Shown: positions 28,649-38,495, numbered from the stretch's first letter. The stretch: 64,000 bases of DNA from SKVR01 sp046291875 (GCA_046291875.1 JBKBSF010000007.1:1-64000); one strand, 5' to 3'. A program made the numbers and translations. Notes: generated from the letters alone by a model not told the origin.

Positions 28649-30676
28649 ATGCCTTTTCAGATAGTTTCGGATTTTAAGCCCACAGGTGATCAGCCCCAGG
28701 CCATACAACAACTGGTGGAAGGGCTTCGTGCAGGGATACCCTTTCAGACATTGCTGGGTGTAACGGGATCTGGCAAAACCTTTACCATTGCCAATGTGGT
28801 AGAGCAGGTGCAAAAGCCTACCCTTGTGCTCAGCCACAACAAAACCCTTGCGGCCCAGCTCTATGGGGAGTTTAAGCAGTTTTTTCCGCACAATGCTGTG
28901 GAGTATTTTGTGTCTTATTACGATTACTACCAGCCCGAGGCTTTCATCCCAAGCACTAATACGTATATAGAGAAAGACCTTTCTATCAACGATGAGATTG
29001 AGAAGCTTCGACTGAGTGCCACAAGTTCTCTGCTTTCGGGCCGGCGCGATGTGCTGGTGGTCAGCTCGGTATCCTGCATTTATGGCATTGGCAACCCCGA
29101 CGATTTCAACGAAAACATCATTCATCTCAACAAAGGCGATATCATTAGTCGCAATAAGCTACTGCACAGGCTGGTAGGAAGTCTTTACAGCAGAACCCAG
29201 GCCGATTTTACCCGGGGAAATTTCAGAGTAAAAGGCGACACCGTTGATGTATACCCTGCTTATGCCGATTTCGCATTCCGCATTCAGTTTTGGGATGATG
29301 AAATTGAAGTACTGGAAAGTTTTGACCCTCTCACCGGCCACAAACTCGACACATTTGAACAAATCGCCATATATCCCGCCAATATCTTTGTGACCTCCAA
29401 AGACCGTATGGCCAATGCCATTTACAACATTCAGGACGATATGGTGCGGCAGGTAGAGTATTTCCACGAAATGGGCCGGCCACTGGAAGCCAAAAGGCTC
29501 GAAGACCGGGTAAACTACGACCTGGAGATGATGCGCGAACTGGGCTATTGTTCTGGCATAGAGAACTACTCTCGCTACTTCGATGGCCGTAAGCCTGGAT
29601 CTAGGCCCTTCTGCCTGCTCGACTTCTTTCCACGCGATTACCTGACCGTTATCGACGAAAGCCATGCTACCATACCTCAGTTGCATGCGATGTTCGGAGG
29701 CGACAGATCGCGCAAGCAAACCCTGGTGGAATATGGATTTCGACTGCCTGCGGCATTGGACAATCGCCCGCTCAAGTTTGATGAATTCGAAAACATGATC
29801 AACCAGGTGATCTTCGTAAGCGCCACACCGGCAGACTACGAGCTAAAGAAGAGCGAAGGAGTTGTGGTAGAACAGGTAATCCGCCCCACAGGATTGCTGG
29901 AACCGGTAATTGATGTACGCCCCAGCCTCAACCAGATCGATGATTTGCTTCACGAGATCAATCTGCGCACCCAGGTCAACGAACGTGTTCTGGTTACTAC
30001 CCTCACCAAACGCATGGCAGAAGAACTCAGCAAATACCTCGACAATGCCGGAGTGAAAACCCGTTATATCCACTCCGATGTGGATACCGTGGAGCGGGTT
30101 GAGATTTTGCGCGACCTGCGCCTGGGCATTTTTGATGTACTTATCGGCGTAAACCTGCTTCGCGAAGGGCTAGACCTTCCTGAGGTATCGCTGGTGGCCA
30201 TCCTTGATGCCGACAAAGAGGGATTTCTGAGATCTGAAAGATCGCTGACCCAGACTGCAGGTAGAGCCGCCCGGAATGTAAACAGCAGGGTGATAATGTA
30301 CGCAGATAAAATAACCGATTCTATGCAGCGTACAATTGATGAGACCAATCGCAAACGCGAAAAACAGCTGCAATACAATCAGGAAAACGATATTACCCCG
30401 GAGCAGATCCGAAAATCAGTAGAAGCCATTCATGGACAGACCTCTGTTGCCAACAGCCGGACCAAGACAGTTCAGGCCTATATGGAAAAGGAAGAGGTGG
30501 ATGTAGCTGCCGATCCGGTTATCCAGTATATGAGTCGTGAACAGTTGCAAAAAGCCATGAACAACACACGCCGGCAAATGGAAAAAGCTGCCAAGGCATT
30601 AGACTTTATGGAAGCGGCCCGCTTACGGGATGAACTCTTTGCTCTGGAAAAAATCTTTAAAGAAAAACACCTATGA
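28649..30676 (+). CDS. uvrB: UvrABC system protein B
   Basis: 675 residues, normal length. Walker A is GVTGSGKTFT; SHNKTLAAQLYGE follows. The beta-hairpin region has YDYYQPEAFIPSTNTYIEKD, helicase motifs include DESH and QTAGRAARN, and the C-terminal UvrC-binding helix pair (~630-670) contains MEKAAKALDFMEAARLRDE. Role: damage verification in nucleotide excision repair. It overlaps the next gene by four bases (ATGA), showing translational coupling to a metallopeptidase-like protein. Confidence 0.98.
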   Translation: MPFQIVSDFKPTGDQPQAIQQLVEGLRAGIPFQTLLGVTGSGKTFTIANVVEQVQKPTLVLSHNKTLAAQLYGEFKQFFPHNAVEYFVSYYDYYQPEAFIPSTNTYIEKDLSINDEIEKLRLSATSSLLSGRRDVLVVSSVSCIYGIGNPDDFNENIIHLNKGDIISRNKLLHRLVGSLYSRTQADFTRGNFRVKGDTVDVYPAYADFAFRIQFWDDEIEVLESFDPLTGHKLDTFEQIAIYPANIFVTSKDRMANAIYNIQDDMVRQVEYFHEMGRPLEAKRLEDRVNYDLEMMRELGYCSGIENYSRYFDGRKPGSRPFCLLDFFPRDYLTVIDESHATIPQLHAMFGGDRSRKQTLVEYGFRLPAALDNRPLKFDEFENMINQVIFVSATPADYELKKSEGVVVEQVIRPTGLLEPVIDVRPSLNQIDDLLHEINLRTQVNERVLVTTLTKRMAEELSKYLDNAGVKTRYIHSDVDTVERVEILRDLRLGIFDVLIGVNLLREGLDLPEVSLVAILDADKEGFLRSERSLTQTAGRAARNVNSRVIMYADKITDSMQRTIDETNRKREKQLQYNQENDITPEQIRKSVEAIHGQTSVANSRTKTVQAYMEKEEVDVAADPVIQYMSREQLQKAMNNTRRQMEKAAKALDFMEAARLRDELFALEKIFKEKHL

Positions 30677-31356
30677 CACTGCAGGAATTATTACTGAAAC
30701 ATCAGCCTTCTTTTGTCCCCTTGTTTCACCCCGACCTCTCCCCCCACAACACGCTTATGATGGATTTCAGCATCCACAACCCAGAGATGAAGCAATTGGA
30801 TTTCAACGATATTGAAGGATTGAACAGGTTCGTTTTTGAAAAAATCAATCAATGGAGCAAGGCTTATGGCTATGGAGGATACATGGAGGATAGAGAGATC
30901 TACCGCCGCAGCCCGCTTTTTGCCATTTCGCCCCTGGAGGCCCGCAGCATTCACCTGGGTATAGATGTGTGGACAGCGCCCGGTACACCTGTGTTTGCCC
31001 CCCTGGAGGGTCGGGTGCATAGTTTTGCCAACAATGCCAATTATGGGGATTATGGTCCGACCATCATCCTGGAGCATGAATTGGAAAATACTTCGTTTTT
31101 TACCCTATACGGACACCTGGAAGAAGAATCGCTCCAGGGTTTGTTTACAGGGAAAAGGATTGAACAAGGTGAGCAGGTTTGCTGCGTGGGCAATTACCCT
31201 GTAAATGGCGACTGGCCACCCCACCTGCATTTCCAGGTTATTGCTGATATGCAAAACAAAAAGGGAGATTATCCGGGGGTATGCAGCCAGGCCGAAAAAG
31301 GGTTGTACAGCCAGCTTTGTCCCAACCCGGTGGTGTTCTTTCCGCAATTGGGCTAA
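30673..31356 (+). CDS. M23-type (LytM-fold) metallopeptidase-like protein without signal peptide
   Basis: 227 residues. The zinc-site pattern of family M23 is complete: HLGIDVW (H-x3-D), TLYGHLEE and PPHLHFQV (H-x-H). The N-terminal ~95 residues precede the fold. There is no signal peptide or TM helix, which is unusual because M23 enzymes normally cut peptidoglycan outside the cytoplasm. The ATG overlaps the uvrB stop (ATGA), so the two proteins are made together. The substrate is unknown; recycling of muropeptides or a non-peptidoglycan role are possibilities. Confidence 0.85.
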   Translation: MTLQELLLKHQPSFVPLFHPDLSPHNTLMMDFSIHNPEMKQLDFNDIEGLNRFVFEKINQWSKAYGYGGYMEDREIYRRSPLFAISPLEARSIHLGIDVWTAPGTPVFAPLEGRVHSFANNANYGDYGPTIILEHELENTSFFTLYGHLEEESLQGLFTGKRIEQGEQVCCVGNYPVNGDWPPHLHFQVIADMQNKKGDYPGVCSQAEKGLYSQLCPNPVVFFPQLG

Positions 31357-31393
31357 CCCCCGATTTTGCTCATAATCCCTTGCCAGTTATTTT

Positions 31394-31423
31394 TTTGTAA
31401 TCCTGAAAAAAGAATTAGCTTTG
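31394..31423 (+). promoter_or_regulatory. Promoter of the sphingolipid gene
   Basis: TTTG (31394-31397), spacing 18, TAGCTTTG (31416-31423), a full match to the Bacteroidota consensus. It places transcription start near 31430 and so decides for the GTG start at 31462. Confidence 0.7.
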
Positions 31424-31461
31424 CGCTTTATTTCCGTACGTTATATTTAATTCTGTTAACC

Positions 31462-32709
31462 GTGGATATATTCAACAAAACAACACAAAACCTCGGGCCG
31501 TTGGGTCAGTTTGCAGACCGTATACATGGCTATTTTGCTTTCCCCAAGCTGGAAGGGGAAATCTCAAACCGTATGAACTTCCGTGGCCAGGAAAAACTGG
31601 TATGGAGTCTGAATAATTACCTGGGGTTGGCCAATCATCCTGAGGTAAGAAAGGCTGATGCAGAGGCGGCCATGCAATATGGTCTGGCTTTGCCCATGGG
31701 AGCCCGTATGATGTCAGGGCAAAGCGACCTGCACGAACAACTGGAAAGAGAACTTGCTGAATTTGTGGGCAAAGAGTCGGCCTATCTGCTCAATTTCGGA
31801 TACCAGGGTATGGTTTCCATTATCGATGCGTTGGTTGATCGCAAAGACGTAATTGTTTACGACTCAGAGTCTCATGCTTGCATTGTAGATGGATTGCGTA
31901 TGCACCTGGGCAAACGCTTTGTTTTTCCGCACAACAACATAGAAAACCTTAAGAAACAACTCGAACGAGCCACCCGTGTTACCCAGGAAACAGGAGGAGG
32001 AATCCTGGTGATAACAGAAGGAGTATTTGGCATGTCGGGCGACCTGGGTAAACTGGCCGAAATTGCAGCTTTGAAAAAGAGCTACAACTTCCGTTTACTG
32101 GTAGATGATGCACATGGTTTTGGCACCATGGGCCCCACCGGAGCGGGGGTGGCCGAACACTTGGGAGTAAATGATGAGGTTGATGTTTACTTTGGCACCT
32201 TTGCCAAATCTATGGCCTCTATCGGGGCATTTGTGGCCTCTAAAAAGGAAGTGATCAAGTTCCTGATGTACAATATGCGCAGCCAGATCTTTGCCAAATC
32301 GTTGCCCATGCCTTTGGTTGTGGGAGCACTTAAGAGACTGGAATTGGTGAAAAAGCACCCCGAGTTTCGCGAAAAGCTCTGGACCATTACAAACGCCCTC
32401 CAAAATGGATTAAGAGAGCGCGGATTTAACCTGGGCAATACTGAATCGCCGGTTACACCCGTATTTCTCTCAGGTGAAGCCAGCGAAGGGACCAACCTGG
32501 CATATGACCTCAGGGAGAACTTCAATATTTTCTGCTCTGTGGTGGGCTACCCTGTGGTACCCAAAGGAGTGATAATAATCCGTATTATCCCTACAGCTGT
32601 GCATACGCTGGATGATGTGCAGTATACGCTGGAAGCTTTTACGCAGATCAAAAAGAACCTGGATGCAGGTAAGTATTCTACCGGACAGATTGTAAACATT
32701 CACAACTAA
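31462..32709 (+). CDS. Serine palmitoyltransferase-type PLP enzyme (alpha-oxoamine synthase family)
   Basis: 415 residues from GTG 31462. Alpha-oxoamine synthase features include WSLNNYLGLANHPEV, GARMMSGQSDLHEQLE, YDSESHACIVDG, the PLP-binding LVDDAHGFGTMG and the Schiff-base Lys in YFGTFAKSMASIGAF. This subfamily in Bacteroidota condenses serine with a fatty acyl thioester in the first step of sphingolipid synthesis; KBL or BioF-like activity is the alternative. Length and the lone position, away from biotin or threonine genes, favour Spt. Expressed from its own promoter. Confidence 0.85.
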   Translation: MDIFNKTTQNLGPLGQFADRIHGYFAFPKLEGEISNRMNFRGQEKLVWSLNNYLGLANHPEVRKADAEAAMQYGLALPMGARMMSGQSDLHEQLERELAEFVGKESAYLLNFGYQGMVSIIDALVDRKDVIVYDSESHACIVDGLRMHLGKRFVFPHNNIENLKKQLERATRVTQETGGGILVITEGVFGMSGDLGKLAEIAALKKSYNFRLLVDDAHGFGTMGPTGAGVAEHLGVNDEVDVYFGTFAKSMASIGAFVASKKEVIKFLMYNMRSQIFAKSLPMPLVVGALKRLELVKKHPEFREKLWTITNALQNGLRERGFNLGNTESPVTPVFLSGEASEGTNLAYDLRENFNIFCSVVGYPVVPKGVIIIRIIPTAVHTLDDVQYTLEAFTQIKKNLDAGKYSTGQIVNIHN

Positions 32710-32855
32710 TCTGGCAGGCAAAAACTCCCGGCCAGTAAAGGGCTGCAACGAAACTCAGGCAGGGTCGCCATAGGATAATGAGCGACAAAAGCAGATCAGA
32801 AATGCCATAAGGCAGATCGGCGCATTGCTGGAGGGGTGTTGCAGTCCTTTTTTTA

Positions 32856-34217
32856 TTAGGTGCACAGGGGAAGGATGATACTGAATTTTGCCCCGCACTT
32901 GATATTCTCTGCCCGCAGCTCTCCTCCCATATTCCGCTCAATGATATTCCTCGACATATACAGCCCTACTCCTGTGCCTTTGCCCTGCTCCTTGGTTGTG
33001 AAATAGGGGTCAAATATTTTGTGAATGATCTGGGGAGGAATACCTCCTCCATTGTCGATTACACTCACCAGGGCTTTGTCTTGTTTTCGCTGACCCGAAA
33101 TACGGATTACGGGTTTCTTTACCTTACGTTCTATCATTACATCGCGGGCATTGCTAACCATATTGAGCATTACCTGGGCAAACTCATTGGAATAGCCATA
33201 GAGATCAAGCTCTTCATCGATCTCCTGGATCAACAGAATACCATTGTTTCGAAGAGTTGCATCTACAAACGACACAGAGGTTTTCACTACACTGGCGAGG
33301 TTGAAAACCTGCTTTTCCTTGTTGGGTTTAAAGAAGTTGCGAAAGTCGTCGATAGTTTGCGACATATGAGCGAGTACAGCTTTGATCTCGGTTTCGCTTT
33401 TTTTCATATAACTCTCGGTAAGCTCACCGTAGCGGAAAGCATCGGCCAGATCGTAGATCATCAGGCCAATGGTGTTAAGAGGTTGCCTCCACTGGTGGGC
33501 AATGTTTCCGATCATTTCGCCCATGGCGGCATGTCTTGACTGGCGCAACATCATCTCATCCTTCTCCCGGTTTAGAGCCAATTCTGCAGCTACCTGGCTC
33601 TCCGGGCTGGTATTAAGTTCTTCCAGCAGATCTTTCTGGAGTTTAAGCTCACTTTCTACATTTTTGCGGCGTTCAATCTCCTTTTCAAGGTCGCGGTTCA
33701 GCATTTTCTGTTCCCAGAGTACTGCTTCCATCTCCTGCAATGTACGCTCAAGTTTCTCCTCCATGAGCTTTCGCTCGGTAATATCCTCTTTGATAGCCAG
33801 AAACTCAACAATCTGGCCCCTGGCATCCTTAAGGGGTGTTATGGTGGCCGATTCCCAATAAAACGAACCATCCTTTCTCTTGTTTTTAAACTCTCCAGCC
33901 CATACCTTGCCAGAAAGGATTTGCTCCCACAGATCCTTGTAAAACTCTTTGGTCTGCTCGCCCGATTGCATCAGTCGAGGGTTTTTACCTACAACTTCAG
34001 CAATTGTATAACCTGTAACCTGTTCAAACTTTGGGTTGGCAAAAATGATTTCGCCTTGGCGGTTGGTAATGATAATGGTATTGGCACTCTGCATTACGGC
34101 AATACCAAAACGTTGCAGGCTTCGCACATCTGTTTCCGGCTCTCCATCATGGGATGCTATCAATGAAGACCTTAACCGGGCTTGCGAATCCACAAAGCCA
34201 TTATCCATTTTATTCAT
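32856..34217 (-). CDS. Soluble PAS-domain sensor histidine kinase
   Basis: 453 residues from ATG 34217; a promoter lies inside the longer open frame, which excludes starts further upstream. A PAS domain (~50-170) with ITNRQGEIIFANPKFEQVTG is followed by a coiled coil, then the phospho-acceptor His241 in IAHQWRQPLN, and a HATPase domain with NMVSNARD, DNGGGIP and GTGVGLYM. No TM helix, so it senses a cytoplasmic signal. Its kinase core closely resembles the membrane kinase at 47556-49070, so the two are paralogues. No response regulator is adjacent; the neighbouring Hpt or receiver proteins are possible partners. Confidence 0.9.
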   Translation of the reverse strand: MNKMDNGFVDSQARLRSSLIASHDGEPETDVRSLQRFGIAVMQSANTIIITNRQGEIIFANPKFEQVTGYTIAEVVGKNPRLMQSGEQTKEFYKDLWEQILSGKVWAGEFKNKRKDGSFYWESATITPLKDARGQIVEFLAIKEDITERKLMEEKLERTLQEMEAVLWEQKMLNRDLEKEIERRKNVESELKLQKDLLEELNTSPESQVAAELALNREKDEMMLRQSRHAAMGEMIGNIAHQWRQPLNTIGLMIYDLADAFRYGELTESYMKKSETEIKAVLAHMSQTIDDFRNFFKPNKEKQVFNLASVVKTSVSFVDATLRNNGILLIQEIDEELDLYGYSNEFAQVMLNMVSNARDVMIERKVKKPVIRISGQRKQDKALVSVIDNGGGIPPQIIHKIFDPYFTTKEQGKGTGVGLYMSRNIIERNMGGELRAENIKCGAKFSIILPLCT

Positions 34218-34261
34218 TGTGCGGCAGTCTTTAGGAGAAATTAAAAGGGCATCGACCGGGA

Positions 34262-34289
34262 CAAAGGTACTCCAGATAAGAAAAAACAA
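34262..34289 (-). promoter_or_regulatory. Promoter of the soluble PAS kinase gene
   Basis: On the minus strand, TTG (plus-strand 34287-34289), spacing 17, and TACCTTTG (34262-34269). The predicted start of transcription is ~35 bp before ATG 34217. Confidence 0.55.
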
Positions 34290-34423
34290 CAGAGGGTTTT
34301 ACTGATAAATGAGAAACATCCATGATAAGCCCCCTTAACAAACACGAGGATGACTATTCAGGATGTTACATCTGACCATTAAAAAACAAATCTTGAAAGA
34401 TATGGCAGTGTTAAAGCAGTAAT

Positions 34424-34810
34424 TTACTTGTTAAGTATCTGAAGATTTACCTCTCTCTCGAGGTCGAGGAAGATTTGTTCGAGATCTTCCAGCTTTGCTG
34501 CAGAGTCAGCAAAATGCTCTTCTTTATTGAGCGAATCCATCCATTTCAGCAGTTGAAACATGCGTGTACAGCCAATGGTACCGGCAAGTCCTTTCAGCGA
34601 GTGTACGGCTGCATAAAACCCTGTCATATTGCCGTTAGCAGAGTGTTCTCGCATTTCCTGGAGCAGCTCCCTGCTATCCATTACATAGCTGTTAAATATA
34701 TCTTTCAGCAATTGGGGTTGAGTGGCTGTACTTATGCGCAGTTTCTCGAGGCTTTCTGGGTTGATCTGCGGGAAAGCCAACAGTTGCGTCGGATTGGAAT
34801 AATCTATCAT
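34424..34810 (-). CDS. Free-standing Hpt (histidine phosphotransfer) protein
   Basis: 128 residues. The phosphotransfer motif is VHSLKGLAGTIG with His70 in a four-helix-type protein. It ends 43 bp downstream of the very large TPR/PAS/receiver gene and on the same strand, so the two are probably co-transcribed. The neighbour has an intact receiver but no working kinase core, so this Hpt is the natural partner for phosphoryl transfer to or from that receiver. Confidence 0.92.
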   Translation of the reverse strand: MIDYSNPTQLLAFPQINPESLEKLRISTATQPQLLKDIFNSYVMDSRELLQEMREHSANGNMTGFYAAVHSLKGLAGTIGCTRMFQLLKWMDSLNKEEHFADSAAKLEDLEQIFLDLEREVNLQILNK

Positions 34811-34853
34811 AACACAAAAGATTTAGCCGGATAAATCAATCAGGTTGTTTCCT

Positions 34854-37800
34854 TTAGTTTTTTCCGGCGTTGGAAACACTTTCATTGACACGTTGGCTAT
34901 GCCAATAAGCCAGTTTCTGGTACAATTCTTTGGCATTTACAGGTTTAGCAATAAAATCAACTGCACCACTGGCAAGGTAGAGCTCTTTGTCTTCCTGGGC
35001 GGTTTTAGCAGTAACGGCAATTACCGGGGGTATGATTGTAAACTTTTTCTTCATCACCTTAAGGGTTTCCAGACCATCCATCACAGGCATCACCATATCG
35101 AGCAAAACCAGATCGTACTCATTTTTCAACATCAGTTCGATGGCCTCAGAACCGTTGTTGGCCATGCTTATCTCGCATCCGGCATGGCTTAGCATCAGGG
35201 TAAGTACTTTTTGGTTGATGATCCGGTCCTCTACGCACAGTACCCTGAGCCCTGCAATCGGCTCCATTTCTATGGGGTTTTGTTCTTCAGCAACTTTTAT
35301 CTGAGGAACCTCTTCTTCTGTTTCCGCAGCCATACGGGCAAGAAATGTAAAGTGTACTTTGTAAGATTCCGGAGTGTCTTCATCCACTTCCATATTCCCT
35401 CCCAGCATCTCTGCAAGCTTCCGGGAAATGGCAAGTGACTGGCTGGGATTTTCACCATCAGGAGTCTTCGCTGATTTCCTTGTGCCCTTTTTGGATGTGT
35501 GGGTTCCCATTTCTACCAGTATCGCCAATTGATCCTTTAGAACACTCTCCAAAGATAATTCAACCTGCAGGGTACCCGAGGTACTTCTTTTCACAGATTC
35601 TGTCATCAGGTTCGAGAAAAGTTGAAACAAACGCTCCTGATCGGTAACAATAACTTTAGGGAGTGTTTTGTCGATCTTAACCTTCAGCTGAACATCTTTC
35701 TGGCGCGATATTACACCAAAGAGCTCATGTATCCGGTTGAGAAAAGCCTGCATATCTGTCTTCTGCACATTCAGGTGCAACCTGTTATCTTCAAGGCGCG
35801 AAAGTTCTGCAATATTATTGATAATACCGATAAGCTCCTGCCCCGAATCCTTGAGGGTGGCTACCAGGGCAGCCTGATCTCTGTTGAGTTTTGATTGCAG
35901 CAGAAAATCAACCACTCCCATAATTCCATTTACAGGAGTTCGCATATCAAAACTCATTTTGGTAAGCACTTGCTGGCGTGCTTCGGAGGTTTTGAGTGCA
36001 ATTTCAGTATTGTATTGTAACTGCTGCGACATTTTTTGCTCAGAAACATCCTGCAGCGTAAAGACCGTGCGCAGAATTCTTCCCTGCTCATTGAAAATCT
36101 TTTTCCTGCCAGAAAAAATATAGCGGATACTACCATCCTGGCAAATAAGTCTGAAGTTGGCACTGAATGGCAACAAGGGATCTTCTTTGGGGTTTTCACG
36201 TACCAGGGTCTTAAACACATCCTTGTCTTCGGGATGTATCATTTCCACAAGCTTATCCAGGTCAAAGAATCGACGACGCTCAGGGCTAATGCCAGCAATC
36301 TCAAATAAGGTATCCGAAAACTTGACCTCGCCAGTATCATGGTGCTTTTCCCAGTTACCAATACGTGCCAGCCGTTGAATTTCTTCGAGCCTCTCCTGAT
36401 TGTCGCGTAGAATTCGGTCGGTATTTTTGGCCTCAAGAATTTGTCCGAACTTTTCAGAGATATTCTTCAGAAGTATCTTCTCATTAAAATGGAAAGGATC
36501 TTTATTAACGATAGGCTTTTCCTCCAGGTAAACCACTTGTATATGCCCCAGTTTCTTCTTCTGAACCTTAACGGGTACCTGGTAAACCCATGGTGTTTCA
36601 CGGTAATTGGCAGAACGATATACCTTATCATCAAAAACAATTTCTACCGCGATATCATGGCTGTACTTGAGCCCTACCGGGATAATCTCAATGGATTTCT
36701 CAATGATCTCTTCGAAAGTAATACCGGGTACTCCGGAAATGTCGGAAATATCGTACAAACAGTTGAGCTGCTTTATCTTCTGGTTAAGATTGGAAGTGAG
36801 TTCGCTATAAGTTTCTTCGGACTTCTTGCGTTCTGAAACATCCGAGATAAGGGTAACAGAACCTTTGGCTTTAAGGTTTTCATCAAGGATTGGAGCCGAA
36901 CTGAGATTGACCCACATTACATCGCCCGACATATTCTTCATCTTGACCTCATAATGGTCGGAAATTCCCATCTTCTGCAATTCCATTTTATCCTGGAAAA
37001 GTTTTTCATCTTCGGGAGTAAGAAGAAATTTTTCAAAGCTTTTTCCAAGCAATTCTCTTTTCTCGTCTACACCCAAAAGCTTGCAAGCCTTCAGGTTTAC
37101 AAACTCAATCTGGTTTTTCATGTCCAGCACCACCAATCCTTCGTTGAGTGTTTTGATGAGTGTCTGGTAGTTCTCCTCGCTTCGGCGAAGGGCTCTCTCT
37201 GTAGTTTCCTTCTCACGCAAAGTATCCTGCAGGCTGCGAATGTGTGCCCTTTTCTCTTTAAACCGATGGTATGTAAGAGCAGTAAAAGATACAACAAACA
37301 CCAGTGCCAGCACCACCAGAATGAGGATGAGTAAGTTTCTTTCCAGGCGGAACCTGTAAAGTTCTTCCCGCTGGTTTGCATCAAAAACCCGCTCGTTAAA
37401 GTAGGCAATGGAATTGAGCATCTGATCATTAAATACCTGTTGATTGATGCGGTTGAACTCACTTAGGTTTTCGTATGCCAGGATAAAATCTCCTGTTTGC
37501 TTGTAAAGCTCCGATAAAATAAAATGGTTATCCCGGATAAACTGTAGCAGGTTAAGTTCACGCGAAAGGTCAAGGCTACGATTTACATAATTGAATGCGT
37601 TGATCAGGTCTCCTTTTCGCTGGTAGGTTATACCTATATTGCGCAGAATAATCATCTTGAGCCCAACCAGGAAAACCTCGTTTTGTTGTTCCAAAGCCTG
37701 AAAATACAGCTCCAGTGCTTTATCGAATTCTCCCTGATCGCGATAGGTATTGGCTATATTGTTGGTAAGGCTTGAGATATGCTGCAGATCGCGACTTTGG

Positions 37801-38495
37801 GTTGCCAGGTTCATTCCTTTATGGTAAAAACTCAATGCCTCTTCTGCTTCTTTTCTAAACCAGTGCAGGTTTCCCATACTTATATAGGACTGAATGATCT
37901 GGGCGGTATCTTTGTGCTCCTGTGCACTGGCCAGTGCTTCCTGGTAAAAGGTCATCGCCATATCATTATCACCAAGGTTGCGGTAAATCACCCCAAGGCT
38001 GTTGGCCGCAAGAGCTTTCAGATGTTGCTGGCGGTAAGTGTCTACCCACTGGCGCGCCTCATGGGTAACACCGAGAGCCCTGTACAGATCTCCCCTGTAG
38101 CGGTAAATAGATCCCTGGTAAATACGACTTTTGATTTCAAGTTCGCGCAATCTATTACTTGTGGCATACAAAAAAAGTGTGTCGAAGAAAGCCAGGGCGA
38201 TATCAAATTTGCCCTCATGAAAATAGAGTTCGGCTAGGCAAAACATGGCTCTCATTCGCAGGCTCTCATTCTCAAGCTGTGTAGCATTATCCATTGCCGT
38301 CCGGGCAAACTCCATACGTGCATGGTGCGACCAACGCAAACGATCTTCAGATTTGCCAATAAGTTCTGATACAAATTCGATCTGTCCTTGCAAATTGCCA
38401 TTACCCCGATATTGCCCCAGTAATGGCATACGAACCAATGCCACTATGGAGAACAAAGTAACCAACCCTAATATCAGACGACTGCGGTGAAGCAT
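34854..38495 (-). CDS. TPR-TM-PAS-GAF-like-PAS pseudo-hybrid histidine kinase with intact receiver
   Basis: 1213 residues from ATG 38495, chosen because it opens with a signal sequence (SRLILGLVTLFSIVALV). TPR repeats fill ~60-375 and should be periplasmic. One TM helix is at ~393-415. PAS 1 (~450-570), a GAF-like segment (~590-715) and PAS 2 (~725-840) follow. The HisKA box reads KMSFDMRTPVNGI: the acceptor His is Phe849 (codon TTT, 35949-35951). The ATPase region also lacks its N box (NLMTESVKRS) and the G1 and G2 boxes. The C-terminal receiver is intact, with CVED, phospho-Asp1133 in LLDMVMPVMDG, Thr in VTAK and Lys in IAKPVN. It therefore cannot phosphorylate itself by the normal route and may be a signal-controlled phosphate acceptor. 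Confidence 0.92.
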   Translation of the reverse strand: MLHRSRLILGLVTLFSIVALVRMPLLGQYRGNGNLQGQIEFVSELIGKSEDRLRWSHHARMEFARTAMDNATQLENESLRMRAMFCLAELYFHEGKFDIALAFFDTLFLYATSNRLRELEIKSRIYQGSIYRYRGDLYRALGVTHEARQWVDTYRQQHLKALAANSLGVIYRNLGDNDMAMTFYQEALASAQEHKDTAQIIQSYISMGNLHWFRKEAEEALSFYHKGMNLATQSRDLQHISSLTNNIANTYRDQGEFDKALELYFQALEQQNEVFLVGLKMIILRNIGITYQRKGDLINAFNYVNRSLDLSRELNLLQFIRDNHFILSELYKQTGDFILAYENLSEFNRINQQVFNDQMLNSIAYFNERVFDANQREELYRFRLERNLLILILVVLALVFVVSFTALTYHRFKEKRAHIRSLQDTLREKETTERALRRSEENYQTLIKTLNEGLVVLDMKNQIEFVNLKACKLLGVDEKRELLGKSFEKFLLTPEDEKLFQDKMELQKMGISDHYEVKMKNMSGDVMWVNLSSAPILDENLKAKGSVTLISDVSERKKSEETYSELTSNLNQKIKQLNCLYDISDISGVPGITFEEIIEKSIEIIPVGLKYSHDIAVEIVFDDKVYRSANYRETPWVYQVPVKVQKKKLGHIQVVYLEEKPIVNKDPFHFNEKILLKNISEKFGQILEAKNTDRILRDNQERLEEIQRLARIGNWEKHHDTGEVKFSDTLFEIAGISPERRRFFDLDKLVEMIHPEDKDVFKTLVRENPKEDPLLPFSANFRLICQDGSIRYIFSGRKKIFNEQGRILRTVFTLQDVSEQKMSQQLQYNTEIALKTSEARQQVLTKMSFDMRTPVNGIMGVVDFLLQSKLNRDQAALVATLKDSGQELIGIINNIAELSRLEDNRLHLNVQKTDMQAFLNRIHELFGVISRQKDVQLKVKIDKTLPKVIVTDQERLFQLFSNLMTESVKRSTSGTLQVELSLESVLKDQLAILVEMGTHTSKKGTRKSAKTPDGENPSQSLAISRKLAEMLGGNMEVDEDTPESYKVHFTFLARMAAETEEEVPQIKVAEEQNPIEMEPIAGLRVLCVEDRIINQKVLTLMLSHAGCEISMANNGSEAIELMLKNEYDLVLLDMVMPVMDGLETLKVMKKKFTIIPPVIAVTAKTAQEDKELYLASGAVDFIAKPVNAKELYQKLAYWHSQRVNESVSNAGKN

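Noticed and set aside
34854..38495. Degenerate kinase as a sequencing error or pseudogene
   Set aside because: No frameshift or stop over 1213 codons, and the receiver motifs are exact; the changes are single-codon substitutions.
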